12,561 bases of DNA from DSOS01 sp035286585 (GCA_035286585.1 DATEDC010000104.1:1-12561); one strand, 5' to 3'; shown: positions 1-10,170, numbered from the stretch's first letter. Numbers and translations: made by a program. Notes: generated by a model not told the origin, from the letters alone.

Positions 1-905
1 GCCCGATCATGCTGAACGGCAGTAAAGCCGACCCGATTGCCCAAAATGGGGCAGCGGAGCTTGCTAAGATGGCTCAGGGAGAGGCGGCGCTGAAAGAGAT
101 GGAGGGGTCGCTGCACGGAACCATGCTGTTTATCAATGAGCCCAGCCTGGCCGATTCGATTCTCAGGTTCCTGGAAGACAAGCTGAAAGGCCGGATAGTG
201 GCGCAACCGCCGCCGGCCGCCCCCGGATACGGCCTGGGTTCGCTCGTTCTCGGTTTCCTGGCGAGCGTGGCAGGCGCCCTGCTGATCGGCGCTGGCGTAT
301 ACCAGGCGTACAACCGCTTGAGCAAGCCCACCCCGGTCAGCGAGCTGCTCTCCATCCACGAGCTGACCCCGCAAAGAGGTCTGGTGCTGATCAAGGGCGT
401 GATCGCCGAGGTGCCTAAACCGTTGGACAAGGAGACGAACAGACCGCTGGCGGCGCTGCGTCTGCTGATCGAGGAGCACGATCCGGAGAAGGGCTGGAAA
501 ACGCGCTTCGATGAACTGAGAACCACACCTTTCTGGCTGCGCGAAGCGCGCGGCTTGGTTTGGGTGGCGGCCGATAAACTGGATAAAACCCGGCTCGGTG
601 AGGGATACTATGCCTCCACCCGGCAAGCCGAACAGGCTTTGCAGATCCTGGGGCGCCCCAAAAACGCCGCCTGGGGAAAGGGTTTACGCCACAGGATATG
701 GGAGCTGCGCGGCGGTCAGGTAGTCAGCGTGACCGGACAGGTGCGCCAGAAGCTCGAGCTGGTCTCCACGGAGAGCCAGCCGCTGGTCATCTCCCCCCTG
801 GCAGGTGGCGCCCCGGTCAAAGCCCCGCCAGCCGTCAGCGGCAGGACCAGAATCGGGACGATCGTTTTCTTACTGCTGGTGGGCGCCTCCATGCTGTGCA
901 TGGGT

Positions 906-3845
<2,940 letters not shown>

Positions 3846-3894
3846 ATGACAACCTTCTGGCTCGATCTGCTTTGGACGGTATAGCTGGATCGAT

Positions 3895-3924
3895 ATTATA
3901 GCACAGATGTTTTATTATTTACCA
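3895..3924 (-). promoter_or_regulatory. Proximal uvrA promoter
   Basis: On the minus strand a perfect TATAAT (3895-3900) is preceded by GC after TG ('TGTGCTATAAT'). The best -35 candidate is TGGTAA (3919-3924), 18 bases upstream, which is weak. Transcription would start around 3888, giving a leader of roughly 45 bases before the uvrA ATG. No Gram-positive-type LexA box (GAAC-N4-GTTC) was seen here, so SOS control is not supported by inspection. Confidence 0.55.
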
Positions 3925-3927
3925 GAT

Positions 3928-4017
3928 CTGACGGGTTTTTGAAAAATTGACAGGATGATCGCGTTGCTATCGGTGATGTACATGATTTCAGACCACATAT
4001 GTGAGCAAACCCGTCAG
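3928..4017. repeat. 11-base inverted repeat in the uvrA leader
   Basis: CTGACGGGTTT at 3928-3938 is exactly complementary, in reverse, to AAACCCGTCAG at 4007-4017, with 68 bases between. Inside the span are two short perfect palindromes, ATGTACAT (3976-3983) and CACATATGTG (3994-4003). The arms could close a long-range stem in a leader RNA or be a relic of a small insertion. No target-site duplication or transposase was seen. Confidence 0.45.
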
Positions 4018-4044
4018 GCCTCATTCGTTAAGTGCTAAACCTTT

Positions 4045-4053
4045 ATTATACCA
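4045..4053 (-). promoter_or_regulatory. Possible distal uvrA promoter (extended -10)
   Basis: The minus strand reads TGGTATAAT, an extended -10 hexamer with the TGn motif, pointing toward uvrA about 200 bases upstream of its start. No convincing -35 is present. If used, it would give uvrA a long leader that includes the inverted repeat at 3928-4017. Confidence 0.3.
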
Positions 4054-4140
4054 AGGCACAGGCTATGTTCCGCTCTCGCCTCGTTAGAATTGGGGCGCGT
4101 TTTATCTTTCGTCTCTTCTTAGCGTCATGATTTTCAATAA

Positions 4141-4168
4141 ACGCCCCCGCACGTGGCGGGGATTTTTC
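4141..4168. terminator. GC-rich hairpin flanked by A/T tracts, probably a bidirectional terminator
   Basis: CCCCGC (4145-4150), loop ACGTG and GCGGGG (4156-4161) are followed on the plus strand by ATTTTTC. On the minus strand the same stem is followed by GCGTTTATT, a poorer T tract. There is no plus-strand coding gene ending just upstream, so the simplest reading is a two-way terminator serving the minus-strand gene that ends at 4258. Confidence 0.5.
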
Positions 4169-4196
4169 TGGCGTAACTAAAACCAGGCTCACGAAA

Positions 4197-4227
4197 CTGC
4201 GCCCGGCTGAGAAACGGCCAGGCGCAG
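4197..4227 (-). terminator. Probable intrinsic terminator of the sigma/FecR operon
   Basis: CTGCGCC (4197-4203) pairs with GGCGCAG (4221-4227), and after one C/A mismatch GGC pairs with GCC, giving a stem of about ten base pairs with a nine-base loop. It lies 30 bases beyond the stop of the minus-strand gene and is followed on that strand by TTTCG, a short T tract. The second hairpin at 4145-4161 lies just beyond and may back it up. Confidence 0.45.
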
Positions 4228-4257
4228 GTTGTGATTGGTTTTGATATACCCGCAGGT

Positions 4258-7161
4258 TTATGGTTTTCTGGAGCCCTTGTCCCTCAGCTCCTGGCGGATC
4301 TGGCCCCAGTTCTGGCCCGCGGCGCGCATGGCGAAGATCTCGGCTACGGGCGCCGCGTAAGTCTGGCTGAGGCTGTAGGCCTGGTCGATATCTGCAAAGC
4401 TGTGGCCGCGGTTGTACCAGCCCATGATGACATCGTACGGAACGCCATAGCGAGCGGACAGGTTCTGCCCGGATTGGTTCCGATTGGACCCGTTGGACCG
4501 ACCGGGCGGATTATTATTCGAATTATTTGACCTGCCTGGCGGCTCGTTGGGCTTATTTGACCTGCCAGGCGGCTCATTATTGGGGTTATTCGACCTGCCA
4601 GGTGGCTCAGAGGCGGACTCAGTCTCGGCAGGTTCCTCCGTGGTAGCTTCGGGAAGCGACTTGAGCCAGTTCTTGATCTGGCCCCAGCCCAGGCCGGAGT
4701 GGCGCATATCGAAGAGCTGCGCTGCGGTTATGCCTTGAGCCGCATAAGCCTCTGCCAGGCTGTAAGCCAGGTCGATCTCGCCGAAGCCAAAGCGCTGGCA
4801 GAACCAGCCCATGATCTCCTCGTAGGTCACGCCATGCTCATCCGCCAGCATCTGACCCTTGGGGTGGGTTTCGTTGCCGGTGCAGTCCGTCACAGGGCTG
4901 GAGGTCACCGTCTCGCTGTCGCTGTTGGAGGTCACCGTGACGCCATCAACCTGCCCGCTGGCTTGCGCCACATTAGTGATCGAACCGGCAACCAGATCGG
5001 CCGCAGTGATGGTATAGCTGGCAGTGCAGGTGAAAGATTCCCCAGGCAGCAAGCTGGCAGGCGCGGAGCTGCAATCCAAGGTCGCGATCTTGTCGTCGGT
5101 GACGGGGAACGGCCCAGCGATTTCCACTCCTCCGCTATTCATGATTGTGTAGGTGTAATTGATCACGTCGCCGAGGGCGGCATATTCGCTTGGGCTGGCG
5201 CTCTTGTCCAGGGTAAGCTGCGCGGGCTCGACCAGGGAAGTAACCGTCGCGCTGTCGGTGTTGGAAGTCACAGCAGCTCCAGCTGCAACGGCCACGTTGG
5301 TGACCGAACCGGCAACCAGGTCAGCCGCGCTGATGGTATAGCTTCTGGCGCAGGTGAAAGACGCTCCTGGGGTCAGGCTGGCAGGCGCCGAGGTGCAATC
5401 CACGGCCGCGACCTTGTCGTCGCTGACCGTGAATGGTCCGGCGATGTCAGTCGTTCCGGTATTCGTAACTGTATAGCTGTAAGAGATCACGTCCCCGATC
5501 GCGTCATATTCGCTCGGGCTGGCGCTCTTCTCGAGGTCAAGCGCCGTCTCTCCAGCGACGAAAAGCACCGTTGCGCTGTCCGTGTTGGAGGTTACAGGGC
5601 TGCCGCTGTTATCTGCAGTGGCGTAGGCGGAATTGGTGACCGAGCCAGCCAGGATATCCGCCGCGGTGGTGGTATAGCTGGCGGTGCAGGTTAGATCCTC
5701 GCCCGGGGCCAGGCTGACCGGCTCCGCCGGGCATGCTTCATCGGCAGCCTTATCATCAATGACAGCGAAGGGGCCGGAGAGCACCGTATCGCCGGTGTTG
5801 CTGATCACGAAACTGTAGCTGATCAACTCGCCTACCGCGCTGTATTCCGTGGGGCTGGCGCTTTTCGCCAGGGTCAAGGCAGGCCCAGGGATGGGCTCCG
5901 GCTCCGCCGCAGGCTCATCGGCCAGCGTTTCGATCTTCAGCGCCAGCCAGGTGCCATCCGGCAGAACCTCGAAAGTCACATCCACCGGGTCGTATACTGC
6001 CAGCTCATCGTCCAGCTCGGTGACTCCCGCGACCACCGAGAGGGTTCGGCCGCTTACGACCCAGGGATCGGGGCTCATCGTTTCGAGCACGCCCGTGAAG
6101 GATGATTTTAGCTCGCCAGCAGATGTCTTCTCCTCGATATGGTAAGCTTCAAAAACGCCTCCCGCGAACACGTGACCCTCGACCTCAACAAAATCTCCAC
6201 CTTCCAGGTCGCCTTCGATGACAACGCCATCAGCCAGATCGAAATACACCCCATTCACCTCCCATGGATCCGTATCGTTGATCACGCCTTTCAGCTCGTA
6301 TTGATAATCTGCATCCAGGGCAGCTAGGCCAGGTTCAACGGCAGTGATTTGACCGGCGAGCAGCCAGACCTCGGAACCCTGGGAGTTGACGCGCACCTTG
6401 CCCTTGTTCACGATGAAGCGCGAGTGGCCTGCTGGGTCTACATCCACACGGAAAGTGGTCCCGTGCACGCTGGCGGTGCCGGAGGGCGTATTGACATAGT
6501 AGAGGCTGCCGTCCCCGCGTAAAGGAACCACGCTGTGGACGGTTTCGCCCATGCGCTGGTCCAGCACTACCCGCAGACTCCGATCCCAACCGCCCTGGAG
6601 CTGGCGCAAGGTGACATCGGTGTAGGAACCCAGGAGAGCGCGCGTGCCTTCATAAAACACAAGCGTGGCGCTGCCGCCCGCCCCGGTGCGGATGCGCTGG
6701 CCTTCCACCACCCGGAAGCCGTCGCTCGCCAGGCGCCAATCGGCTGCCGTAGCGCTGGAAGCGACTTCCACCGGGCCGCTGATCGACATCAAGGTGGCTG
6801 CCTGAGCGCTGCGTGGTCCGGCTAACCACACGCCAACTCCAACCAGAGAGGCAAACAGTACCACCACGACCATGGCGGCGAGCAGGCCTCCGGAGAGAAG
6901 GAGAGCCGGGCGAGGTTGCGCCCAGTTGAAGCGCCAAAGCGGACTGGCTGGGCGGGAACGGCCTGGTTGGCGCCGGCGCTGGATCAGCTTGCCTTGCAGG
7001 CTGGGATGTGGGTGCGGCAAGCCACGCACGGCGCTGGCCAGATAGATCAAATCCGTCAACCCGGACGCCTCTCCCGGAAGTTCATCCACTACGGCTTTCA
7101 GCGGTTTGCCGTTTTCCAGAGCTTCAAGCCGGTTTTGCAAAAGATCATCCATTTCAGACAT
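4258..7161 (-). CDS. Single-pass FecR/DUF7507-repeat protein, probable partner of the adjacent ECF sigma factor
   Basis: Residues 1-85 are cytoplasmic and basic near the membrane; 'LEALENGKPLKAVVDELPGE' and the following 'L..L...A..V' resemble the N-terminal motif of Chloroflexota proteins encoded beside ECF sigma genes. No zinc-binding anti-sigma (HXXXCXXC) motif is present. One transmembrane helix spans about 86-114. A FecR-type beta domain follows (about 124-275, with 'IRTGAGGSATLVF' and 'GTASVHGTTFRVDV'), then two DUF5666-like domains (286-345, 351-415), a short acidic Pro linker, and three DUF7507-type repeats (428-535, 539-643, 647-752), each with a conserved Cys pair. The C-terminus has two copies of a helical module (about 768-835 and 900-962) joined by four PPGRSN motifs. 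The start is supported by GGGAGG six bases upstream. It overlaps the sigma gene by 8 bases, implying coupled translation. The anti-sigma or sensor role is inferred from context. Confidence 0.85.
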   Translation of the reverse strand: MSEMDDLLQNRLEALENGKPLKAVVDELPGEASGLTDLIYLASAVRGLPHPHPSLQGKLIQRRRQPGRSRPASPLWRFNWAQPRPALLLSGGLLAAMVVVVLFASLVGVGVWLAGPRSAQAATLMSISGPVEVASSATAADWRLASDGFRVVEGQRIRTGAGGSATLVFYEGTRALLGSYTDVTLRQLQGGWDRSLRVVLDQRMGETVHSVVPLRGDGSLYYVNTPSGTASVHGTTFRVDVDPAGHSRFIVNKGKVRVNSQGSEVWLLAGQITAVEPGLAALDADYQYELKGVINDTDPWEVNGVYFDLADGVVIEGDLEGGDFVEVEGHVFAGGVFEAYHIEEKTSAGELKSSFTGVLETMSPDPWVVSGRTLSVVAGVTELDDELAVYDPVDVTFEVLPDGTWLALKIETLADEPAAEPEPIPGPALTLAKSASPTEYSAVGELISYSFVISNTGDTVLSGPFAVIDDKAADEACPAEPVSLAPGEDLTCTASYTTTAADILAGSVTNSAYATADNSGSPVTSNTDSATVLFVAGETALDLEKSASPSEYDAIGDVISYSYTVTNTGTTDIAGPFTVSDDKVAAVDCTSAPASLTPGASFTCARSYTISAADLVAGSVTNVAVAAGAAVTSNTDSATVTSLVEPAQLTLDKSASPSEYAALGDVINYTYTIMNSGGVEIAGPFPVTDDKIATLDCSSAPASLLPGESFTCTASYTITAADLVAGSITNVAQASGQVDGVTVTSNSDSETVTSSPVTDCTGNETHPKGQMLADEHGVTYEEIMGWFCQRFGFGEIDLAYSLAEAYAAQGITAAQLFDMRHSGLGWGQIKNWLKSLPEATTEEPAETESASEPPGRSNNPNNEPPGRSNKPNEPPGRSNNSNNNPPGRSNGSNRNQSGQNLSARYGVPYDVIMGWYNRGHSFADIDQAYSLSQTYAAPVAEIFAMRAAGQNWGQIRQELRDKGSRKP
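4484..4611 (-). repeat. Four-copy PPGRSN linker repeat within the FecR-domain gene
   Basis: The encoded linker contains PPGRSN four times, separated by short Asn/Lys/Glu/Gly stretches. At DNA level the units share a GACCTGCC(A/T)GGCGGCTC core on the plus strand at about 4529, 4559 and 4592, with a more diverged unit near 4490. The linker is hydrophilic and probably disordered, and it separates the two helical modules. Such short direct repeats could change copy number by slippage. Confidence 0.7.
4905..5880 (-). repeat. Three tandem DUF7507-type repeat units in the FecR-domain gene
   Basis: Units begin near 5880, 5545 and 5222 (periods about 335 and 323 bases). Each begins '(L/D)LxKSASP(T/S)EY', continues 'GD/EVISYSYTVTNTG', 'GPFxVxDDK', a Cys, 'SLxPGxxFTCxxSYT', 'ADLVAGSVTN', and ends 'VTSNTDSATV'. 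This matches the extracellular beta-sandwich repeats annotated DUF7507 or DUF11-like in bacterial surface proteins. Units two and three resemble each other more than unit one, which fits stepwise duplication. Confidence 0.8.
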
Positions 7162-7711
7162 AGTAAACCTCCCACTCGGTTAAGATCTCGCGCAGGGCGA
7201 GTAAGCCGCGCCTTTGCAGGCCTTTGATCGAATCAACGCTTTTATTCAGCGTTTGAGCGACCTGCTCCAGGCGCATACCATTGACGAAGCGCAGGACCAA
7301 AACATCACGCTGGTCTTCGCTCAGCCTGTTCAGCGCCCTGACCAGCTTATCGCTGGTCAATTTACGCTCGACGGTGCCGTCCACATCCACTGTCTCAGCG
7401 ATCATTTCCTCCTCCAATGATACGTGATTGCGCACGTTCATTTTGCGCAGGTGATCGACCGCCAGATTGCGGGCGATCTGAAACAGCCAGGCGTCAAAGG
7501 GTACATTTTGGGAGCGATAGCCACGCAGGGAGCGAATCATGCGGATAAATACCTCAGAGGTCAAGTCTTCGGAGGCATGCTTATCCCCGAGCCGGTAGTA
7601 AAGATAGCGAAAAATATCCAGGTTGTAGCGTTCGTATAGCTCGCCGATCACCTCGGAATCGCCGTTTTTCGCCCGGGCTATCACTTCGGGGTTGACAGCT
7701 TCAATCGTCAT
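7154..7711 (-). CDS. RNA polymerase sigma factor, ECF subfamily
   Basis: ECF sigma factors direct RNA polymerase to a small regulon, usually in response to an envelope signal relayed by a partner. At 185 residues it has the two-domain ECF form: sigma region 2 at about 21-91 ('LYERYNLDIFRYLYYRLGDKHASEDLTSEVF', shown here only as the key landmark 'ASEDLTSEVF', and 'PFDAWLFQIARNLAVDHLRK') and region 4 at about 121-175 ('LSEDQRDVLVLRFVNGMRLEQ', landmark 'LSEDQRDVLVLRF', and a helix-turn-helix ending 'SVDSIKGLQRRGLLALRE'). No region 3 is present. The ATG at 7711 is preceded by no near-consensus ribosome site; a GAGGAG lies some 17 bases upstream and no other in-frame start lies close by. Its stop overlaps the start of the FecR-domain gene, whose ribosome site (7168-7173) lies inside this gene. 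The subgroup cannot be assigned by eye. Confidence 0.95.
   Translation of the reverse strand: MTIEAVNPEVIARAKNGDSEVIGELYERYNLDIFRYLYYRLGDKHASEDLTSEVFIRMIRSLRGYRSQNVPFDAWLFQIARNLAVDHLRKMNVRNHVSLEEEMIAETVDVDGTVERKLTSDKLVRALNRLSEDQRDVLVLRFVNGMRLEQVAQTLNKSVDSIKGLQRRGLLALREILTEWEVYYV
7168..7173 (-). promoter_or_regulatory. Ribosome binding site of the FecR-domain gene, inside the sigma gene
   Basis: GGGAGG on the minus strand stands six bases before the ATG at 7161. It lies within the last codons of the sigma gene, so ribosomes finishing the sigma factor can re-initiate on the partner. This supports the start choice and coupled expression. Confidence 0.7.
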
Positions 7712-8067
7712 TGCTACTCGTCTGGCTGTACTCCTCGCTAATCTTAACGTATGAGGGGTCTAGAATGAGTCGTATTTTGGATAAGACTTAAACACACCTT
7801 AATTGGATTGGGGGGCGGGATTAATAAATCCCCCTGCGCGCAGAGTCGTTCGTCAGGTTATAGTGATTTTGACCAAGCTCATTAAAAATTGCTACAGGTG
7901 GATTGTATCACAATAACTGGAGATCATGCTGCTGCACCGTGTTGCTCGCGCCGCTCTCGAAAGGCTGAACGCCACCCGCGTTCTGCTTACCGCAGCTTAT
8001 TCCGGATAAATCTGCACATCCAAAGGAGGTTCTCGCCGCCTCTCATGGGCGACATTCACCTGGCTGG
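7712..8067. other. 356-base intergenic region upstream of the sigma gene
   Basis: No credible gene was seen. It must contain the sigma-operon promoter, but no strong -35/-10 pair stands out; minus-strand candidates are TATAAC (7857-7862) and an extended -10 TGATACAAT (7902-7910), both without a good -35. A hairpin with GGGATT (7817-7822) and AATCCC (7827-7832) around an AATA loop, extended by flanking G and C runs, lies in the presumed leader. The half nearest the AIM24 gene is GC-rich and featureless. Confidence 0.5.
7812..7834. other. Hairpin in the presumed sigma-operon leader
   Basis: GGGATT and AATCCC form a perfect six-base-pair stem around AATA, flanked by G-run and C-run sequence that can add further pairs with one bulged C. 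No T tract follows on the minus strand, so it is not a typical terminator. It could be a leader structure or incidental. Confidence 0.35.
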
Positions 8068-8841
8068 TTAGCTGCTGGACTTGCTCGGCAGGTGAGGCAG
8101 GATGGCCTTTGCCAGGTTGCTGGTGGGCATGGTCTGCAGCCAGATGCGCCCAGGACCTTTTAGGGTCGCCAGGAACAGTCCTTCGCCGCCAAACATGATG
8201 TTGGTGAAGCCCTTGACCGTTTCCACATCGAATGAAACCGTGGGTTCGTACATGGCAATATGGCCGGTGTCAACCTTCAAAACCTGGTTTGAGCCCAGGG
8301 TATATTCCATGATCTCGCCATCCAGGCAGACAAACGCCACGCCTGGACCGGTGAGCTTCTGCAAGATGAACCCCTCCCCGCCGAATAAGCCCGCGCCCAG
8401 CCGTTTGCGGAAATGGATGTCCAGCCCGACGGTCTTCTCGGCGCATAGAAAGGCGGTTTTCTGGCAGATCATCTGCTGGCCATTGCCCAGGTTCAAAGGG
8501 ATGATCTTGCCGGGGAAATCGGAGGCGAATGCCACCAGGCCTTTGCTGCCCTGGCTGGTATATTCAACCAGGAAAAGCGATTCCCCGCTCACGGCGCGCT
8601 TCAAGGCGCCGCCCAGCCCGCCGCCGCGGCCGCTGGTTTTCATCTCTATATTGCCGCTCATCCAGGCCATGCCGCCACTTTCGGAGTAGACGGTTTCTCC
8701 TGGGTCCAGCTCGAGAATAACTGCCTGCAAGGTGCTGCCAATGATGCGGTATTCCATGCCGGTAACCCCCCGCCCGCTCTCAGCCACCGGGGCATCAGGC
8801 AGGTCCAGGCGCTGACCGGGGATATTAGCTGTAGCGCTCAT
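8068..8841 (-). CDS. AIM24 family protein (TIGR00266-like)
   Basis: The AIM24 family (PF01987) is a widespread beta-rich fold of unclear bacterial function; the fungal namesake is a mitochondrial inner-membrane protein. The domain spans about 29-240. Its internal two-fold pattern is visible as 'FGGEGFILQKLTGPGVAFV' (153-171) and 'FGGEGLFLATLKGPGRIWLQ' (217-236), and the early 'GETVYSESGGMAWM' (48-61) is typical. A glycine-rich loop lies at 71-78. There is no signal peptide or membrane helix, so it is probably cytosolic. The first 28 residues are a non-conserved extension, but the ATG at 8841 has AGAGGAG seven bases upstream (8849-8855), which favours it over Met29. It has its own promoter and appears monocistronic. 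Confidence 0.9.
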   Translation of the reverse strand: MSATANIPGQRLDLPDAPVAESGRGVTGMEYRIIGSTLQAVILELDPGETVYSESGGMAWMSGNIEMKTSGRGGGLGGALKRAVSGESLFLVEYTSQGSKGLVAFASDFPGKIIPLNLGNGQQMICQKTAFLCAEKTVGLDIHFRKRLGAGLFGGEGFILQKLTGPGVAFVCLDGEIMEYTLGSNQVLKVDTGHIAMYEPTVSFDVETVKGFTNIMFGGEGLFLATLKGPGRIWLQTMPTSNLAKAILPHLPSKSSS

Positions 8842-8900
8842 GATAATTCTCCTCTAAAGATCAGTTTTGCGATGACTGCGGTTTATAACTAGCTTATCTG

Positions 8901-8929
8901 ATCATAGCACTTTTTTGACCAGGTCACAA
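8901..8929 (-). promoter_or_regulatory. Promoter of the AIM24 gene
   Basis: On the minus strand TTGTGA (8924-8929), a 17-base spacer and TATGAT (8901-8906) form a good sigma-70-type promoter, with TG one base before the -10. The start site would be near 8894, giving a leader of about 53 bases to the ATG at 8841. Confidence 0.65.
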
Positions 8930-8958
8930 CTCTCAACTTTGTGCTCGTCCGCGTGCTA

Positions 8959-10095
8959 TCAAGGTGCGTTCTTCAGGTGTTGATTGAAGAACTCGATCGT
9001 GCGGGTCATTGCCAGGCTGAAATATTGGGACAAATTGTGATTATCGCCCGGGTAGGAGTAAAACTCGGTCAGCTTTCCCGCCTCCTGCAACTGCTGGTAA
9101 AGGATCTCGGAGAATTCAAGCGGCACGCTTTCATCCGCTGTGCCGTGATGCAATTGCAGCGGTCCAGATAGATCAGCCAGGTACGTGTTAGCCGATATGC
9201 CATTCCAGAAATCGGGGTTCTCCTCCGGCAAGCCATACAGGCTGGTCCAATCCAGGCGCCAGCGCCGGGCTGACGCGGCGGGAGGCGTGGGCGTTGGCCC
9301 TGCGCGACGCCGCCAGCGGGTGAGCAGGTCTGGGTAGGAGGCCACCACACCGGCCCATATTACCCCGGCGCGAATGTCAGGCGAGATCACCATCGCACGC
9401 AAGGTCAGATAACCGCCCATCGAATGCCCCCACATGCCAATCCGCTTGGGGTCCGCCTGCGGGAAGCGCTGCAGCGCAGCTACGGCGTTGAGCACATCCG
9501 CGGCATAGCCAGTATCCCCATAAGCGCCGCGCGGCTCGCCTTCCGAGCGGTCGTGACCGCGGTAGTCAATCCGGAATACGATGTAGCCGCTGCGAGCCAA
9601 CCAATCCACGTAGGCGATGTAGCGCTCCGTGGTGCGGTATTGGTTTGGGGGGATATAGCCGTGATTGAAGACGATGGCCGGCCAGCCGCTCGGGGGCTGT
9701 TCACCGTTGGGTATAGTGAGCAGACCATAGATCTTCAAACCGTCGGATAGGTAAGAAGCGTAGTAACGCCGGTAATTAGCTCCCCGTTCCAGTTCGTTTT
9801 CGATGAGGATCTCGCTGCCCGGGTAGGGGGTCTGGCGCAGCGCCAGGATATGCATCGGATGCAGCGTGGGCGTCGGCGTGACTGTAGGGTTGCTGGTGGC
9901 TGTCGGGGATGATGGCAGGGTTGGAATCGGCGTAGCTGTCGGGAATTGTGCCTGGTTGTCTGGTACGTCTAAAGATACCTGAGCAACCGGTGTGCTTCCG
10001 GCCGGCATAGCCCCGATTACCTGGGGGGCGCAAGAGGATAGAAGCAGGCAACCAAGGGACAACCAATAAAATAGAGAATAGCGTAAATTTACCAT
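8959..10095 (-). CDS. Lipoprotein alpha/beta hydrolase (peptidase S9/acyl-hydrolase-like)
   Basis: An exported esterase or peptidase-like enzyme, substrate unknown. A lipoprotein signal (hydrophobic 8-19, lipobox L-S-S-C with Cys22) should anchor it to the outer face of the membrane. Residues 50-80 are a Thr/Pro-rich linker (repeated TPT/TATP), common in Anaerolineae lipoproteins. The catalytic domain (about 110-375) has 'FNHGY' (143-147) near the oxyanion hole, 'DYRGHDRSEG' (177-186), nucleophile motif 'GHSMGG' with Ser225, acid Asp321 in 'GTADESVP' and His353 in 'GDNHNLS'. A short TPTPP stretch (268-272) interrupts the likely lid region. The ATG at 10095 lacks a strong ribosome site, but no nearer start would keep the signal peptide. 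It could be a dipeptidyl-peptidase-like or carboxylesterase-like member; the motifs do not separate them. Confidence 0.9.
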   Translation of the reverse strand: MVNLRYSLFYWLSLGCLLLSSCAPQVIGAMPAGSTPVAQVSLDVPDNQAQFPTATPIPTLPSSPTATSNPTVTPTPTLHPMHILALRQTPYPGSEILIENELERGANYRRYYASYLSDGLKIYGLLTIPNGEQPPSGWPAIVFNHGYIPPNQYRTTERYIAYVDWLARSGYIVFRIDYRGHDRSEGEPRGAYGDTGYAADVLNAVAALQRFPQADPKRIGMWGHSMGGYLTLRAMVISPDIRAGVIWAGVVASYPDLLTRWRRRAGPTPTPPAASARRWRLDWTSLYGLPEENPDFWNGISANTYLADLSGPLQLHHGTADESVPLEFSEILYQQLQEAGKLTEFYSYPGDNHNLSQYFSLAMTRTIEFFNQHLKNAP

Positions 10096-10170
10096 CCGGC
10101 CACCAGTGATCCGGAGGCAATCTTACCAGAAAACAGGCACCCTGGGAAATTGCAACTTATTAACGATTAA

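Larger units (their letters stand above)
3846..4257. other. 412-base intergenic region between uvrA and the FecR-domain gene
   Basis: No credible protein-coding gene lies here. It is more AT-rich than its flanks near uvrA. It holds the uvrA promoter elements and an inverted repeat on the uvrA side, and two GC-rich hairpins (4145-4161 and 4197-4227) on the side next to the 3' end of the FecR-domain gene. A TTGACA hexamer at 3947-3952 on the plus strand lacks a good -10 partner. Confidence 0.6.

Noticed and set aside
3846..3960. LexA/SOS box upstream of uvrA
   Set aside because: No GAAC-N4-GTTC or CTGT-N8-ACAG site was found on inspection of either strand.
3928..4017. Inverted repeat considered as a miniature transposable element
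   Set aside because: The arms are only 11 bases, no target duplication flanks them and no second copy exists in the window; kept only as a possible leader structure or operator.
4484..4611. Short regularly spaced repeats considered as a CRISPR array
   Set aside because: The repeats are in-frame protein-coding PPGRSN linker units, too short and too uneven for CRISPR, with no cas genes nearby.
4699..5694. 331-residue plus-strand open frame opposite the DUF7507 repeats
   Set aside because: Its own internal repetition mirrors the antisense repeat units; composition is Arg/Gly/Ala-rich without a fold, and no promoter or ribosome site was seen.
7889..8071. 60-residue plus-strand open frame in the sigma/AIM24 gap, with a perfect AAAGGAGGT at 8022-8030 before an in-frame ATG at 8045
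   Set aside because: The ATG is 14 bases away, which is long, and leads to only eight codons; the full frame has no ribosome site and no recognisable sequence. The Shine-Dalgarno match is probably chance.
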